Assembly (NCBI GenBank): GCA_032622095.1
Contig: CP136065.1
Span: 157,421,577-157,485,576, forward strand
Reading direction: 5' to 3'
Length of the DNA: 64,000 bases
From: Siphonodentalium dalli
Taxonomy: Eukaryota; Mollusca; Scaphopoda; Gadilida; Siphonodentaliidae
Positions 45,845 to 57,388 of the stretch are shown here, in pieces (position 1 is the first letter of the stretch; each line of letters opens with the position of its first letter). The position numbers were made by a program, and so were the translations under genes. The notes under the pieces are model-generated. The model saw nothing but the letters and a program-made list of their open reading frames with translations. It did not search any database and was not told the origin of the DNA.

Positions 45845-47422
45845 CACGTTGAGTGCCACTACGAGTTATCTCGTAGTACGCAACCTTCGCAGGTTGCCAC
45901 TACGAGTTATCTCGTAGTGGTTTCCATGTCATGTAACTGACAAACGGAAGCAGTGGAATAGATCGATACACCACGAAAACCCGCCTCGGAACATCAGAAC
46001 AGTGATTTTATCAAATAAATAGTGTGGCTCCCCTTACATCGTTCAACTGAAGTGAGCACCACCAGCACATATATTCTACTCAAAATGGTCCAGTTGTGAG
46101 TGAATACAGCTGACACTGTCTCACTGAGTGACCACCAGAGGCAGTCGTGTGTGGGCAATTAGACTGGGTTTTTTGGTATTCAATATAGAATGGCAATGTG
46201 CACGCATGCAAACATGGATGGATATTCACAATGTACAAACATGCGAAGGCAGTTTCGAGGAATTATTACATCTTTGTGTTTCAGCACATTGAAACTTCGC
46301 ACAACCACCCACACATGTCACACAGACCTGCCAAATCTGTCCCCCCTCATGCACTCATGTGCGAGTGGACTCATCTAACTCAAGATAAGCGGATAATTTA
46401 ATCCATGATGTTACTTACGTTGATGCTACCATTATCTCATTATTAGGGAACACAGCAGTTGTTTTTGGAATACACTGTGTGGCTCCATTTGGGGGCTATA
46501 GGTATTTTATAATTTATAATTCAAGTAAAGCGGAACAATTATTCCCCAAAGTTACATTGTACCCTCTTCCGAACTTGTTGGACAATGGAAAGCATAACAA
46601 TTACCGTACTTTAGACGTCATGCAGTTCATTGAACTGTTCTACATGTATGTACAGATAAATGGTTTTGTGAAGCATAGAGGTTTACAGTAAAGGGTGACT
46701 TATTTCCAGACGGATGGATTATATGGAAACATTACATGTAGCACACTCCTGTATGTACAGGGATCTATTTGGCTACAGCTGCATGGTTGTTTTAATTTTG
46801 TGCTGACAATTCTTCCTACACTATTATTTTGGGCTGTACTTTGGAACCCTAGCATAGGCCTAACTGAGTCAGGCTAATCCGTGGGAGATAACTTGTAAAC
46901 AATACCCGAAACAACAGAAGATGCATGCTCGTAGTCATTACTGGACGAAATAAACTCATCCTCACAGAAAACAAGTTCACCCGATTCCATGTCGGATTCA
47001 CTGTATGCAGCCATGCATGCTCATATAAGTAATTTGCTCCATTGTGCATCAGCCATAATATAACTATATAACGAGCTATAACCACCACAATGACACCCAC
47101 ACCTCCATAAATATGCTTACCACCAAAATAACTTGTTTGGGTTACTTTCTACTTCATATTTGTTGCTCAAACGTGTCCAATTGTGTCTCCGAGATAACTC
47201 GTAGTTGGCACTGGTGGTGGGAATACCTAAATTCCTTCCGCCAGTGCTGGCTACGAGTTATCTCGTATTACTATTAATCGCTGTTTCTGTCATCTAAACT
47301 CGCGACGTCATCCAATTCTTGCTTCATTGAAGCCAAATTATGGTCTACTAAGGGTATCTATCTTGTCACGATTTGGCAAACTGGCGAGATTACTAATTGA
47401 TTTCCGGCACTCAACGTGTTAA
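45841..47422. mobile_element. B3: TTAA element inserted in MITE A10
   Basis: 1582 bp with TTAA both ends and the same end repeats and pseudo-palindromes as B2. Contains ~450 bp (45,992-46,447) absent from B2. It entered the TTAA inside the A terminal repeat (CTCCTTAACCAC). The minus-strand acidic exon is at 46,901-47,014. Confidence 0.8.
46901..47014 (-). CDS. Degraded acidic exon inside B3
   Basis: 38 codons, start MAAYSESDMESGELVFCEDE, clearly homologous to the B1 and B2 versions with five substitutions. The donor has changed to GTTTAC by an insertion, so splicing here is doubtful. Confidence 0.35.
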
Positions 47423-47582
47423 TCACAACTTTTCAGAATTTAGTCAGAAATATGGCTTGTTGCCATTCATCGGAAAGCTCTCACTCGATGAATGTCAACA
47501 AGCCATATTTCCGACTAAATCCTGAAAAGTTACCAATAATTCTGCTGTGGTTAAGGAGTCAATTATTTAGGGCATTACTGTA
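47423..47582. mobile_element. MITE A10, remainder
   Basis: TTTTCAGAATTTAGTCAGAA through a shortened centre to GGGCATTACTGTA. Confidence 0.85.
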
Positions 47583-47601
47583 CTTGATTTTAGGCTGTCT
47601 A

Positions 47602-47635
47602 TTAACTCTTTCCTTACTAAATACTCATTGATGTG
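47602..47635. mobile_element. MITE D5, left part (interrupted)
   Basis: TTAACTCTTTCCTTACTAAA, TACTCATTGATGTG. Continues at 49,008 after the inserted element. Confidence 0.65.
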
Positions 47636-48998
47636 TAGTCCAAGTCTTCTCGTACTAAAACTAGCTAAGATTTTGGGATGGAGATGCTAGTGTTTAGTCC
47701 GAGTTCCAGGCCCATGCATTTCTATGACACGAGTTACGCCCAGGATCTGTGGCGGGAATCTGTGGTGTATTTTACTCGATTTACCTAACAAAGCAATACA
47801 TGATGCTATATACATCGGAAAGAGTGACATCTTATGGTCATAATGGTGTATAATAATCTAACTTTAATGTTAAATTACACATAGAATATTCCGGTTGATT
47901 GCCACAAACATCGTTGTTTTTTCTGTTTGTTTACTTAACTGAAAGCCGAACTCAGGTTCCGAAGAACTTCGGCATTGTCCGGTGTTTGTTCTGAGTATTC
48001 TAGTTTCCGTTTCTATATATAGCGCGGGGTTTTCCGAACAAAATGGTGAAAACCGATCGCCGCAAAGTCCAGTTTCCAATGTGCTTTGAGAACAATTCCC
48101 GCACTAAAAACTTAATGACATAATGGAGGATCAGAAAGGTAGTTTTGTTGACAATTTTCGCAAGCAACTTGTCAAAATTGGAGCAAATTAGAACTCTTGT
48201 GTCTGACTTGCCATGCGTGTGATTTTCATCCATGTGCATTTTGACTTTTGTGTTGATAAAATAATCGGAGAACCGAATCACACAGTTTCGAAATATAGTT
48301 CTTCCGTTTTAGTGGGACTTTTCAAACTTAAGGTTAAAAATTTATACAAATTTTGTTTGATTTTTTGTGTGCTTAACAAGAGCAGTATATTGCTCTGTTC
48401 GCTTAGTATATATCTTAATTTCGCTGAAGTCCACCAAATGTGGGAAATGTAGCACCATATTATTTATTCTAATGTTCGTTGTGTTTACACTGTTTTAAAC
48501 TTTGAGAGGGTTGTAATTCCCCGTAATTTATTTAATGTATTACATTTATATCTTCAATGTTTAATTAATCTATTTATTTTTCATTTATTGACACACATAA
48601 TTACGATTACAATGGAGAATTCATCGTAATTTGCGTTGTCAGTCGAAAATCTACGGAATATTTTCAACGGAAAATGCCGAACACAGTTCGCGAGGTCAAC
48701 TGAGTTCGCATACTTTTAAAAATTTGTAAACATTGCGGTAAATGTCTCTTTTCGCATTAAATTACCGCTTTCAATTCACAACTGATGTGGGGTTCAGATC
48801 AAATAGCATGTCTTCTGCGGAAAATATCTTTTATTGTCACAATTGTGATATTTTATTTCATATAATTGTGGTTTTATTTGAGCGGGTCATTAACGCTTAA
48901 CTCGTGTCATAAGAAGGCTATGCGCGCGTTCTCGGACTAAACACTAGCATCTCCATCCCAAAATCTTAGCTAGTTTTAGTACGAGAAGACTTGGACTA
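47636..48998. mobile_element. Mutator-like element, 1363 bp, perfect 68 bp inverted ends
   Basis: 47,636-47,703 and 48,931-48,998 are exact inverse copies over 68 bp (start TAGTCCAAGTCTTCTCG). The 9 bp duplication ATTGATGTG flanks it (47,627-47,635, 48,999-49,007). Long perfect ends plus a 9 bp duplication fit Mutator-like (MULE) elements. A second short inverted pair (GACACGAGTTA / TAACTCGTGTC) lies just inside. TATATATA at 48,014-48,021 is followed by short frames, one at 48,123 running ATGGAGGATCAGAAAG|GTAGTT, a possible start exon. No MULE transposase is recognisable. Identical ends indicate recent activity. Confidence 0.8.
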
Positions 48999-49007
48999 AT
49001 TGATGTG

Positions 49008-49088
49008 TAGTTCTCATAAGAATTGTTCAGGTAATAAGTTCAACAAACAGCGTTCATTTGTTGAACTAATTATCTGAATATTTCCGAC
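49008..49088. mobile_element. MITE D5, right part
   Basis: TAGTTCTCATAAGAATTGTTCAG, AATAAGTTCAACAAACAGCG and the inverse TTGTTGAACTAATTATCTGAA as in other D copies. Confidence 0.6.
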
Positions 49089-49516
49089 CAAAGCATATGA
49101 GTCCAGACTGTTCTTCTGCACTATTGTTCGCTTTATTAACATAAATTAGATATGCAATAATTGCTACATTATCTAGAGGCCTGTACATTGGCTGTATTTA
49201 CATGTATCTATAATTCCACAGGCTCTTAGGGCCTGTTTATATGATACTGAGCCAGCCCAGTTAACTCAGCTGAATGTGATAGGTGATTATTTGACATAGA
49301 TCTAGCTCGGGTCACGCAGCTTAAACTCGATCTGTTCCAGCCCGGAATGAAGCATTTACATAGGCAAAAAGCTGACTCTGGTTGACATGGCTCAGACTCG
49401 CCTAATATAAATAATCGCAAATAATTTTAACATGCACCATTATAGGAAGCATGAGCTAGTCTGAAATTACTGCGCCACTTTGGTTAGCCAAAATACTAAA
49501 ATACCAATATAGACTT
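49089..49516. other. Intergenic, no gene seen
   Basis: No supported feature. Confidence 0.4.
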
Positions 49517-50784
49517 TACCAGTGACACGGTTCAAAAGGTCGATTTTGACTAAAACCACACCAACTATCAAAACCCTCATAAATTCTAGAAATATAAGCC
49601 TGTTTGAAAAAACGGTCGTATTATGTAAATGGGTTGTCGACCGTCCGTCCGTCCTCTCGGTTTCCGGATAAGTTTAGATTGAATCAAGTGAACTGAACCA
49701 AATTTGGTATATTAGTTTACCACCCCAAAATACAGATCAAGTTCGAATATGGGTTTCGTCCGAATGATTTTGACTGAGTTATCGCCCTTTTTCGACTTAG
49801 ATTTTACCTGATATGCGGTTTCCAGATGATAACTTTAAATTAAATCGAGTGAACTGAAATGCGGTTTCCAGATGATAACTTTAAATTAAATCGAGTGAAC
49901 TGAACCAAATTTGGTATACAGGTCAAGTTCAAATATGGGTTCTGTCTACATGCCCCACTCTACTCCAGAAACAGGTGTATTATGCCACGCCCCGACGGCG
50001 TGCTCTTTTTTCAGCAAACATATTCTCTGGTCTGTCTTATTGGCCATGAAATTCCCTTTTATTTGACATATAGCATTGCGAAATTGAAGAAAGCGAAGTC
50101 GAGATCTTATCGGTAACTACTTAAATTTGCCGAAGATATCGGATCGTCATCTTTCCTGTCTGCTGAGATGCCTTTGACCTAGTTATAAAATCAATATTTT
50201 TTAGCAATAATTTGTTGCGAACGTGTACTTAAATGTGATGACATCATCTATAAAATGCTCATATGCGTTCTGCCAGTCATTCTGAAGCCACCTTTACCTT
50301 TTTTATTTCACCCGATGTATTTGGCTCCATTGTGCAGACAGTCTTGTTTCTGGAATTGTTTGATGAATAAAGTTGAAAAATTTGGACACAATTTTAAACA
50401 CATCGGGTGAAATAAAAAAGGTATGGGTGGCTTCAGAATGACTTGCGGAACATATATGAGGTTATATAATCGCGTTTAAGTACACGTTCGCAACATAACA
50501 TTGCTCCAAAATATTAATTTTATAACTGGGTCAAAGCCCTCTGAGCAGACAGGGAAGATGATGACCCGATATCTTCGGTATATTTCAGTAGTTTCTGATA
50601 CGATATCTCGACATCACTTCGTTCAATTTCGCCGATTTATATGTCAAATGAAAGGGAATTTGACTGCCAATAAGACACGCCAGAGGATATTATTTCTGAA
50701 ATGATAGATTTCTAGAATTTATTAGGGTTTTGATAGTTGGTGTGGTTTTAGTAAAAATCGATCTTTTGAACCTTGTCTCTGGTA
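49517..50784. mobile_element. Element N: foldback with ~385 bp arms
   Basis: Left arm 49,519-49,593 plus ~50,012-50,320; right arm 50,400-50,782; loop about 80 bp. Ends TACCAGTGACACGGTTCAAAAG / CTTTTGAACCTTGTCTCTGG TA. The left arm is split by a J element (49,594-50,011). Arms show substitutions and small gaps, so the foldback is moderately old. No open frame. Confidence 0.75.
49594..50011 (+). repeat. J3 inserted in the left arm of N
   Basis: J head ATAAGCCTGTTTGAAAAAAC, GTCCGTCCGTCC, two units (GGTTTCCAGATGATAACTTT twice at 49,819 and 49,863 with a 44-46 bp duplication), and tail TATTATGCCACGCCCCGACGG. The right arm of N gives the uninterrupted counterpart. Confidence 0.7.
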
Positions 50785-50889
50785 CAGTAATGCTCTAATT
50801 AATCGACTCCTTAAACACAGCAGAATTATGGGTAACTTTTCAGGATTTAGTCGGAAATATGGCTTGTTGCCATTCATCGGAAAGCTTTT
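50783..50889. mobile_element. MITE A11, left arm only
   Basis: TACAGTAATGCTCTAATTAATC to CATCGGAAAGCTTTTT. It abuts the end of N at the shared TA; the right arm is absent. Confidence 0.75.
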
Positions 50890-51044
50890 TCCTAACAGAT
50901 CTTTTAACAGTAACAATAGCTGCTTATAGTTGTACAGGTGTGTGATGACTAACCGGCAAACTAGGGCAGCCATTACATGTATGTTTTTTTTATGTGTACC
51001 GTATACATATATACGTATATACATATCAACATCCTGATTGACCA
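50890..51044. other. Spacer
   Basis: No recognised feature. Confidence 0.4.
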
Positions 51045-51790
51045 CTCGTCGATCGTTCGTCTAGCCATAGACACTTTACGCATGGTGCAATAACTAAAAC
51101 ATTTTCAATACGATCGGAACCGAATTCTGTATATGGGTTCTCTGAGCCCAAAATACAGATTGAGTTCGAATATGGGTTTGAACCGTGATTTAAATAATTT
51201 AAGGACTATAGAAATCTGCAGTGTCAGTCTGTGTGCGATCATTCATCCGTCCCAGATGTTTTCCAGATGATAAATTTTTCCAGATGATAAATTTTGTATG
51301 TGAATTAGTGACATGAAAATACAATTCATGTCCGAATTTGGATTCGGTCTGCCCATATTTACCGGAGTTATGGTCCTTGTCGATTTAGAATTTGCCAATT
51401 ATTTTGGTTTCCGGGTGATAACTTGAGTTTAGTTATTGATTGTTTTCAAATTTGGTAAATCGATTACTCATATGAAAATACAGGTCAAGTACGAATTCTG
51501 TTCCGTCCGCCTATTTTTACCGTAGTTATGGTCCTTGTTTACTTATAATTTGACGATTATTTTGGTATCTGGTGTTATATAGCTTTATCGTTACAGTTAT
51601 CTGTTTGTATATGTATATCGATTACTCATATGAAAATACAGATCAAGTTCAAATTTTAGTTCGGTCTGCCATTTTTACCACAATTATGGTTCTAGTTGAC
51701 TTATAATTTTTCAACTTTTGTTGATTTTGTGCCAATTTGAGGTTATATTTTGACTGAGTCTTTTTCAGATTTGGTTATTTATATGCAGCT
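51045..51790 (+). repeat. J-related degenerate tandem
   Basis: Units with TCATATGAAAATACAGGTCAAG, TTTTTACCG.AGTTATGGTCC and TTTTGGTTTCCGGGTGATAAC recur about every 130-170 bp. Confidence 0.55.
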
Positions 51791-52115
51791 CAGTTATGAG
51801 ACAGTGCACAAGTATTTAATCCATGTAATACATTTCTACAAAGACCCCGCTCCAAATGAAGCCACCTCTTCCGAAGGGAGCGTGTTTCAGCTATTACTAT
51901 ATAATTCAACATCATAACTCTAGATTATGATTCTGTTCATAGCTATCACCGAGGGATGGGTTAAACATCTGCCAATCATGATTGGCCTCTCGTCTTAAAG
52001 CTGGGATACCAAGATTTGAAACACTAGCAGAATTGCGAAGTCAAATGTAGTCCTATTCTCCGCTCTGTATCTGCTTCTCTTCATCATAGTATCTTATGGT
52101 TTGAGTCTGTTATGA
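51791..52115. other. Intergenic, no gene seen
   Basis: GAGGGATGGGTTAAACATCT GCC.ATCATGA...GGCCTCTCGT also occurs at 1105-1147 (ATGGGTTAAACATCTGCCGATC), an unassigned repeat. Confidence 0.4.
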
Positions 52116-52361
52116 TTAACCCTTTGAGTGCCAGGGTCCGATATTATCGGCCCTAAACCTACACAATAAGTCTTTTAAAGAATATAATAAAATATATTAA
52201 AATTGTAAAAAATTGTAAAAAAAAACAAACAAAAATGTTAAGCCAATGCATTCTCTTATATATGCGAGGCGACCTATGGTCGACTCGCATATATAAGAGA
52301 ATGCATTGGCACAGGGTATATGGGTTGATACAAAAATCGGACCTGGCACTCAAAGGGTTAA
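52116..52361. mobile_element. TTAA element with CCCTTTGAGTGCCA ends carrying the C hairpin core
   Basis: TTAA both ends; ends TTAACCCTTTGAGTGCCAGG and inverse. The right subterminal part (GGGTTGATACAAAAATCGGA) matches the element at 60,075-60,240, while the middle (52,234-52,315) is the C hairpin GCCAATGCATTCTCTTATAT...GAGAATGCATTGGC. A chimera of two families. Confidence 0.75.
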
Positions 52362-52440
52362 ACTAAATGCTTATTGATGAATAGTTATCAGGTCGTTTGT
52401 TGAACTTATTGTCTAATCATTTCCCTCCAATAAATAGGAC
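52359..52440. repeat. MITE D6 fragment
   Basis: AAACTAAATGCTTATTGATGA, CGTTTGTTGAACTTATTGTC, directly after the TTAA of the preceding element, which therefore probably inserted at the D terminus. Confidence 0.5.
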
Positions 52441-52921
52441 TCCTTCTGCAAATTATCTGTCGTCTGCTTATTTTTACTGAGCACCCATATTGTGGGTATT
52501 CTTTTTATTATATGCGGATTATTTAGGCTCAAAGTTGCTAAGTTAAGTCTTAATTAATTAAATAATTAATTGTACATAAGTAAAGAGCACACGTGTCAGT
52601 GTTTACCAACAGGAAAGAGCCTAGTCGTAAAGTTAAATTTGACACGATGTGACTCAAACATAGAATTATCTATTGATCACGCTCCGTCATAAATTTGTTG
52701 CTTTTGATTGGCTAGTGGACAGTGTGCACGCATTGAATGATCACTTGATCAACCTTGACAGCTTGTGTTAGTTTCAAGCCCTACAGTGAAATAACACTAT
52801 CTGGAGTGAAATAACGACATTGTATTTCACTGTGGCTTCTAAGAGATAAATACCACGATCTACGTTTTGGTAATTTCCTGATATTTGATAGGCAATCATA
52901 TAATAATAGACCATTTCAATG
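52441..52921. other. Intergenic, no gene seen
   Basis: GTGAAATAAC..CAT/TATTTCACTG near 52,787-52,830 forms a small inverted pair. Nothing else recognised. Confidence 0.4.
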
Positions 52922-53115
52922 TACAGTAATGCCCTAAGTAATCGACTCCTTAACCACAGCAGAAATATGGGTAACTTTTCAGGATTTATCGGAAATATGG
53001 CTCTCAGTGAGAGCTTTCCGATGAATGGCAACAAGCCATATTTCCGACTAAATCCTGAAAAGTTACCCATAATTTTGCTGTGGTTAAGGAGTAGATTACT
53101 TAGGGCTTTACTGTA
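52922..53115. mobile_element. MITE A12
   Basis: Family A hairpin with a slightly shortened left arm; TACAGTAATGCCC to GGGCTTTACTGTA. Confidence 0.85.
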
Positions 53116-53541
53116 TCCTTGTATAATTAAAGTCAGTTGAGAATTAATTATGTATAGAAAATAGGTTAAAATAAACTTTCTATTCTACCATCTGTGATGA
53201 TTTGTCCTTTAACTGATTCACCCATTTTTATCTTGGCTCCAATTTCATAGAATCTGATCAATATATGGAGTGTCCATAAACAGCTTAAGGTCATTGAACA
53301 TTTGCTTAAATTTATACCTTTATCTTTCATCAGGTATAAGTTGCTCCTTTCATTTGAAGTAAACTTTTGCATCTAATGTTACCAATGCAGTGCATAAATG
53401 ACTCTGAGAAAAATGGTTTGAAAGAAATGCACCTGCTGCTCCCTACATAATATGATAATATGATAATAGGATATTCAATTTTACTTCATACAAAACAACA
53501 ATAAGGCATTCATGTTTCCCTGACACCATTTATACTGGTCT
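53116..53541. other. Intergenic, no gene seen
   Basis: No supported feature. Confidence 0.4.
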
Positions 53542-53786
53542 TTAACCCTTCCATGACTGAAGCTTCCTGTGCCAATGCATTCTCTTATATAAGCGAGTCT
53601 TTCATAGGGACCCTTGCATATATTAGAGAATGAAATTGGCCTAACAATATTTACCTTGACAGTGTAAGCCAGTGCATTCTATTATACATTCAAGGCTACC
53701 TATGGGAGACTCGCAGATATAAGAGAATGCACTGGCACAGGATATTTAATGCTGCACCAGCACAGCTCCCATAATGAAAGGGTTAA
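53542..53786. mobile_element. MITE C9 (complete)
   Basis: TTAA both ends, TTAACCCTTCCATGACTGAA to CATAATGAAAGGGTTAA; both hairpins present with a shortened left lead. Confidence 0.8.
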
Positions 53787-53934
53787 ATAGGACCATTTTC
53801 TGCATGAGACCCATTAAGTTTTAACTTTTCCACAACTTTTCGTTTCATTGATCGACCATTCTAAGTAGTTAAATTATATGACCTGGCCGGTGTGTTTGTC
53901 AATGTCAATATGCGAGTCTGTCATTTCTATTAAT

Positions 53935-55560
53935 TATACTTCAATGGTGTAACCAAGGAAGTATATTGTTTTTCTACTGAGGTCGTTTTCCGTTTATTTC
54001 GAAATACTCAGAAACTGATTGCAGTAGGAACGCGAAATCTCTAGCGAATGTAGGCATCGAAGGTTTACTAGATATAATGGTATCCGGATTTCCGCCCAAT
54101 GTTTCTTGGCGGAGTTATGGCCCTTTTGCGATTATTTTTCATTGTTATTATTATTATTCTTATTATTATACTTGACACTTTTGTAATCACTATTACTCGA
54201 AAAGTACAAGAAGTAGGACACTAAAACTTGGTAAGTAGGTTGGGGTACATGAGTTCTATGCCTATGGCCCATAACGATTTTGTCCGCGCTTTCACCGAGG
54301 AGTTATCTCCCTTTATTTGAAAAAATGTCATTTTATTATCTCGGAAATTATAAGAAGCAGAGCATCGAAAATTAGACCGTATGCACATCTCGATATGCAC
54401 TACTGCCCACGGCCATAAAAACTTGTGTCCGCGCTTTCCCTGAAGAGTTACCGCCCATAGTTGGCAAACCTCTATTTTATTGTACTCTGTTGTCCTCCCG
54501 TATCATTCCAGATAACTGTATTTGGGTTTTGTAGTCGTGTTGACCGTTGTCAGCTTAGTCCGAAGAAGAAAATTGGACAGGGTTGGACATATATTTTTAC
54601 ACTGGGGTGGGGGCAAAATTTTCTCAATTTTTTTTTTTATTGACATTCATCTATTTAAGTATGTAGATTCCTTGAACGAAAACAAACCCATACCGGAAAG
54701 GATTTTTGTAATCCGAGAAGAAATGCAAGAGTTACGGGCCCTCAAAGTTTGCAATTTGGTCCCATGTGCTTGTGATCACATCTCCTCCGAAGATGTCGAA
54801 CTTTGGATGTCATCTGATATCCCAGTGCGTGCGGGCTGAAGAGAGCACGCGATGTGCCAAATTTTGCCAGTGTCGGTTCAGTGTTGTGGATCAGGGGAGG
54901 GGCGGTCCGGGGTACAAATTTTTTATTCTTCTCCGAATCAGATGAAACTTGGAGTGTAACATCTACACCGCCAACCGATCTAGAAACTGAAACAATTTCG
55001 AAAATCCATTGAAAAATGACGGAGTTGCGGTCCTTCAAACTATGCAAATTTGGGCCCATGTGCCTGTGACCTCATCTCCTCCGAAGATCTCGAACTTAGG
55101 ATGTCATCTGATATCGCAGTGCGCGCGGTCTGAAGAGAGCACGCGATGTGCCAAATTTTGCAAGTGTCGGTTCAGTGTTGTGGGTCAGGGGAGGGGTGGT
55201 CCGAGGTACCAAAATTTAGTTCGTCTCCGAATCATATGAAACTTGGTATATAACATCTACCTTACACGTTGATCATAAAACTGAAAACAGATCGTAAATC
55301 CGTTTAAAAATGGCGGAGATTTGGGCCCTCAAACTTTGAATGTGGGCCCGTATTCTTTCCAATAAACAAAATGTTATTCGTCTCTGAATCAGACAAAATT
55401 TATAACAAATAATCAATGTAACTAGCTGATCACAATACTCAAAACAATTTTAAAATCCATTGGAAAATAACGGAGTTACGGGCTCTCAAAATTCGCATTT
55501 TGGGCCGGGTTTGACTATTTCCCAATCCCGTCACCCAATTTCGAGGCAGGGGTGGGGTCA
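53935..55560 (+). repeat. K1: duplicated block with inner ~294 bp tandem
   Basis: 53,935-54,753 is repeated at 56,007-56,825 with about six visible differences. 54,740-55,320 holds two tandem units (TCTCCTCCGAAGAT.TCGAAC at 54,781 and 55,075; GAGAGCACGCGATGTGCCAA in each) and eroded further units to 55,560. Starts TATACTTC.ATGGTGTAACC. The ~60-codon frames at 54,461 and 56,533 are identical by duplication but show no gene structure. Confidence 0.75.
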
Positions 55561-55591
55561 CTTCCAAACACTTGAGATCAACCCACACATG

Positions 55592-55927
55592 TTAACCTCT
55601 TCGCTGCTATGACATCCGTATCTATTACGGACGTAAAAGTGCACGCCGTGTGCTATATGGTCCGTAGGTACTACGGACCTAGTTCAGCACACTAGAAGTA
55701 GGCCATTATACATAACTGGAACTCAGAGATTAGTGCATCGGAATAACTGTATCTCGACGTTTCAAACAGTGTATGATGTTCCACGATTGTGAACAATAAT
55801 AGCCTTTCAGCTGAGTCACTTTTATGGTTCTTTTGACATTCCCGCTATATTTTCCCATTGGAAAATGCCAATAACGTCAACAACCCAGCACACGACGTCA
55901 TAACGTCATTTAGCAGCGAAGAGGTTA
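55592..55927. mobile_element. TTAA element F2
   Basis: TTAACCTCTTCGCTGCTATG to TTAGCAGCGAAGAGGTTAA, opposite in orientation to F1. Includes the hairpin GGTCCGTAGGTACTACGGACC. Lies between K1 and K2. Confidence 0.75.
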
Positions 55928-56006
55928 AGGGAAAGATATAATCATTCTACTTCATATTTTCCGTCCCTTAACTGCGATTTATTGAGCTCATGATTTGCCC
56001 TATTAT

Positions 56007-56925
56007 TATACTTCCATGGTGTAACCAAGGAAGTATATTGTTTTTCTACTGAGGTCGTTTTCAGTTTATTTTGAAATACTCATAAACTGATTGCAGTAGG
56101 AACGCGAAATCTCTAGCGAATGTAGGCATCGAAGGTTTACTAGATATAATGGTATCCGGATTTCCGCCCAATGTTTCTTGGCGGAGTTATGGCCCTTTTG
56201 CGATTATTTTTCATTGTTATTATTATTATTCTTATTATTATACTTGACACTTTTGTAATCACTATTACTCGAAAAGTACAAGAAGTAGGACACTAAAACT
56301 TGGTAAGTAGGTTGGGGTACATGAGTTCTATGCCTATGGCCCATAACGATTTTGTCCGCGCTTTCACCGAGGAGTTATCTCCCTTTATTTGAAAAAATGT
56401 CATTTTATTATCTCGGAAATTATAAGAAGCAGAGCATCGAAAATTAGACCGTATGCACATCTCGATATGCACTACTGCCCACGGCCATAAAAACTTGTGT
56501 CCGCGCTTTCCCTGAAGAGTTACCGCCCATAGTTGGCAAACCTCTATTTTATTGTACTCTGTTGTCCTCCCGTATCATTCCAGATAACTGTATTTGGGTT
56601 TTGTAGTCGTGTTGACCGTTGTCAGCTTAGTCCGAAGAAGAAAATTGGACAGGGTTGGACATATATTTTTACACTGGGGTGGGGGCAAAATTTTCGCAAT
56701 TTTTTTTTTTATTGACATTCATCTATTTAAGTATGTAGATTCCTTGAACGAAAACAAACCCATACCGGAAAGGATTTTTGTAATCCGAGAAGAAATGCAA
56801 GAGTTACGGGCCCTCAAAGTTTGCAAGTGTCGGTCCAGTATTGTGGGTCAGGGGAGGGGTGGTCTGTGGTACCAATTTTTAATTCTTCTCCGAATCAGAT
56901 GAAACTTGGAATATAACATAAATAT
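56007..56925 (+). repeat. K2: second copy of the K block
   Basis: After 56,825 it jumps to the sequence found at 54,871 in K1 (GTGTCGGT.CAGT.TTGTGG), lacking ~116 bp. A (TTA)n run in each copy. Confidence 0.8.
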
Positions 56926-57230
56926 GTCTATCCAAATGTAATTCGAGAACTTTGAACGAATGTTGTACAAGCTGACATCTCATTCCCCAAACTATCCGTT
57001 ACTTATTCATAAAAGTCATATTATGCTACACGCGAAACGGAGATAACTTTTGGGGAATGCAGAGTCCAAAACGGATCGAAATCGCCCTGTTCCAGAAAAG
57101 TCGTTTTCACTTTTTGAAAAAGGCTCCAATATTTCAACCAAAACTTTTGGACTTAGAACATTATTTTTTTCTCAGTCAAGTGAAAAGAGCTCTTCAGAAT
57201 AATTCCGCTTATATATATAATATATATTAT
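56926..57230. other. Intergenic, no gene seen
   Basis: Ends in an AT-dinucleotide-rich stretch (57,210-57,240). Confidence 0.4.
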
Positions 57231-57388
57231 CTATATATACGCCAAAAATTTGTAACTCCCCTCTCTCCTTCCTCCGGCTACCCCATCTCCCGTGGGATGG
57301 AACCTACCTCCGATTCGAATACACCCTTCTTGCCGCGGGCCAGTCTCAATCCTCTACCAGAGAACTGATACAACGCCCGTCGAATTCC
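57231..57388 (-). repeat. Possible tRNA-derived SINE, minus strand
   Basis: On the minus strand GTATCAGTTCTCTGGTAGAG (~57,380-57,361) resembles a tRNA D arm, and GTATTCGAATCGG (~57,322-57,310) a B box, followed by a purine-rich body and a T-rich tail. Stems are imperfect; low certainty. Confidence 0.3.

Noticed and set aside
50722-53140. Frames containing MNGNKPYFRLNPEKLPIILLW
   Set aside because: This peptide is a translation of the right arm of MITE A and recurs at every copy in either strand.
54461-56902. Identical 60-105 codon frames in K1 and K2
   Set aside because: Identity reflects the recent duplication of the block; no splice signals, and downstream sequence differs between copies.
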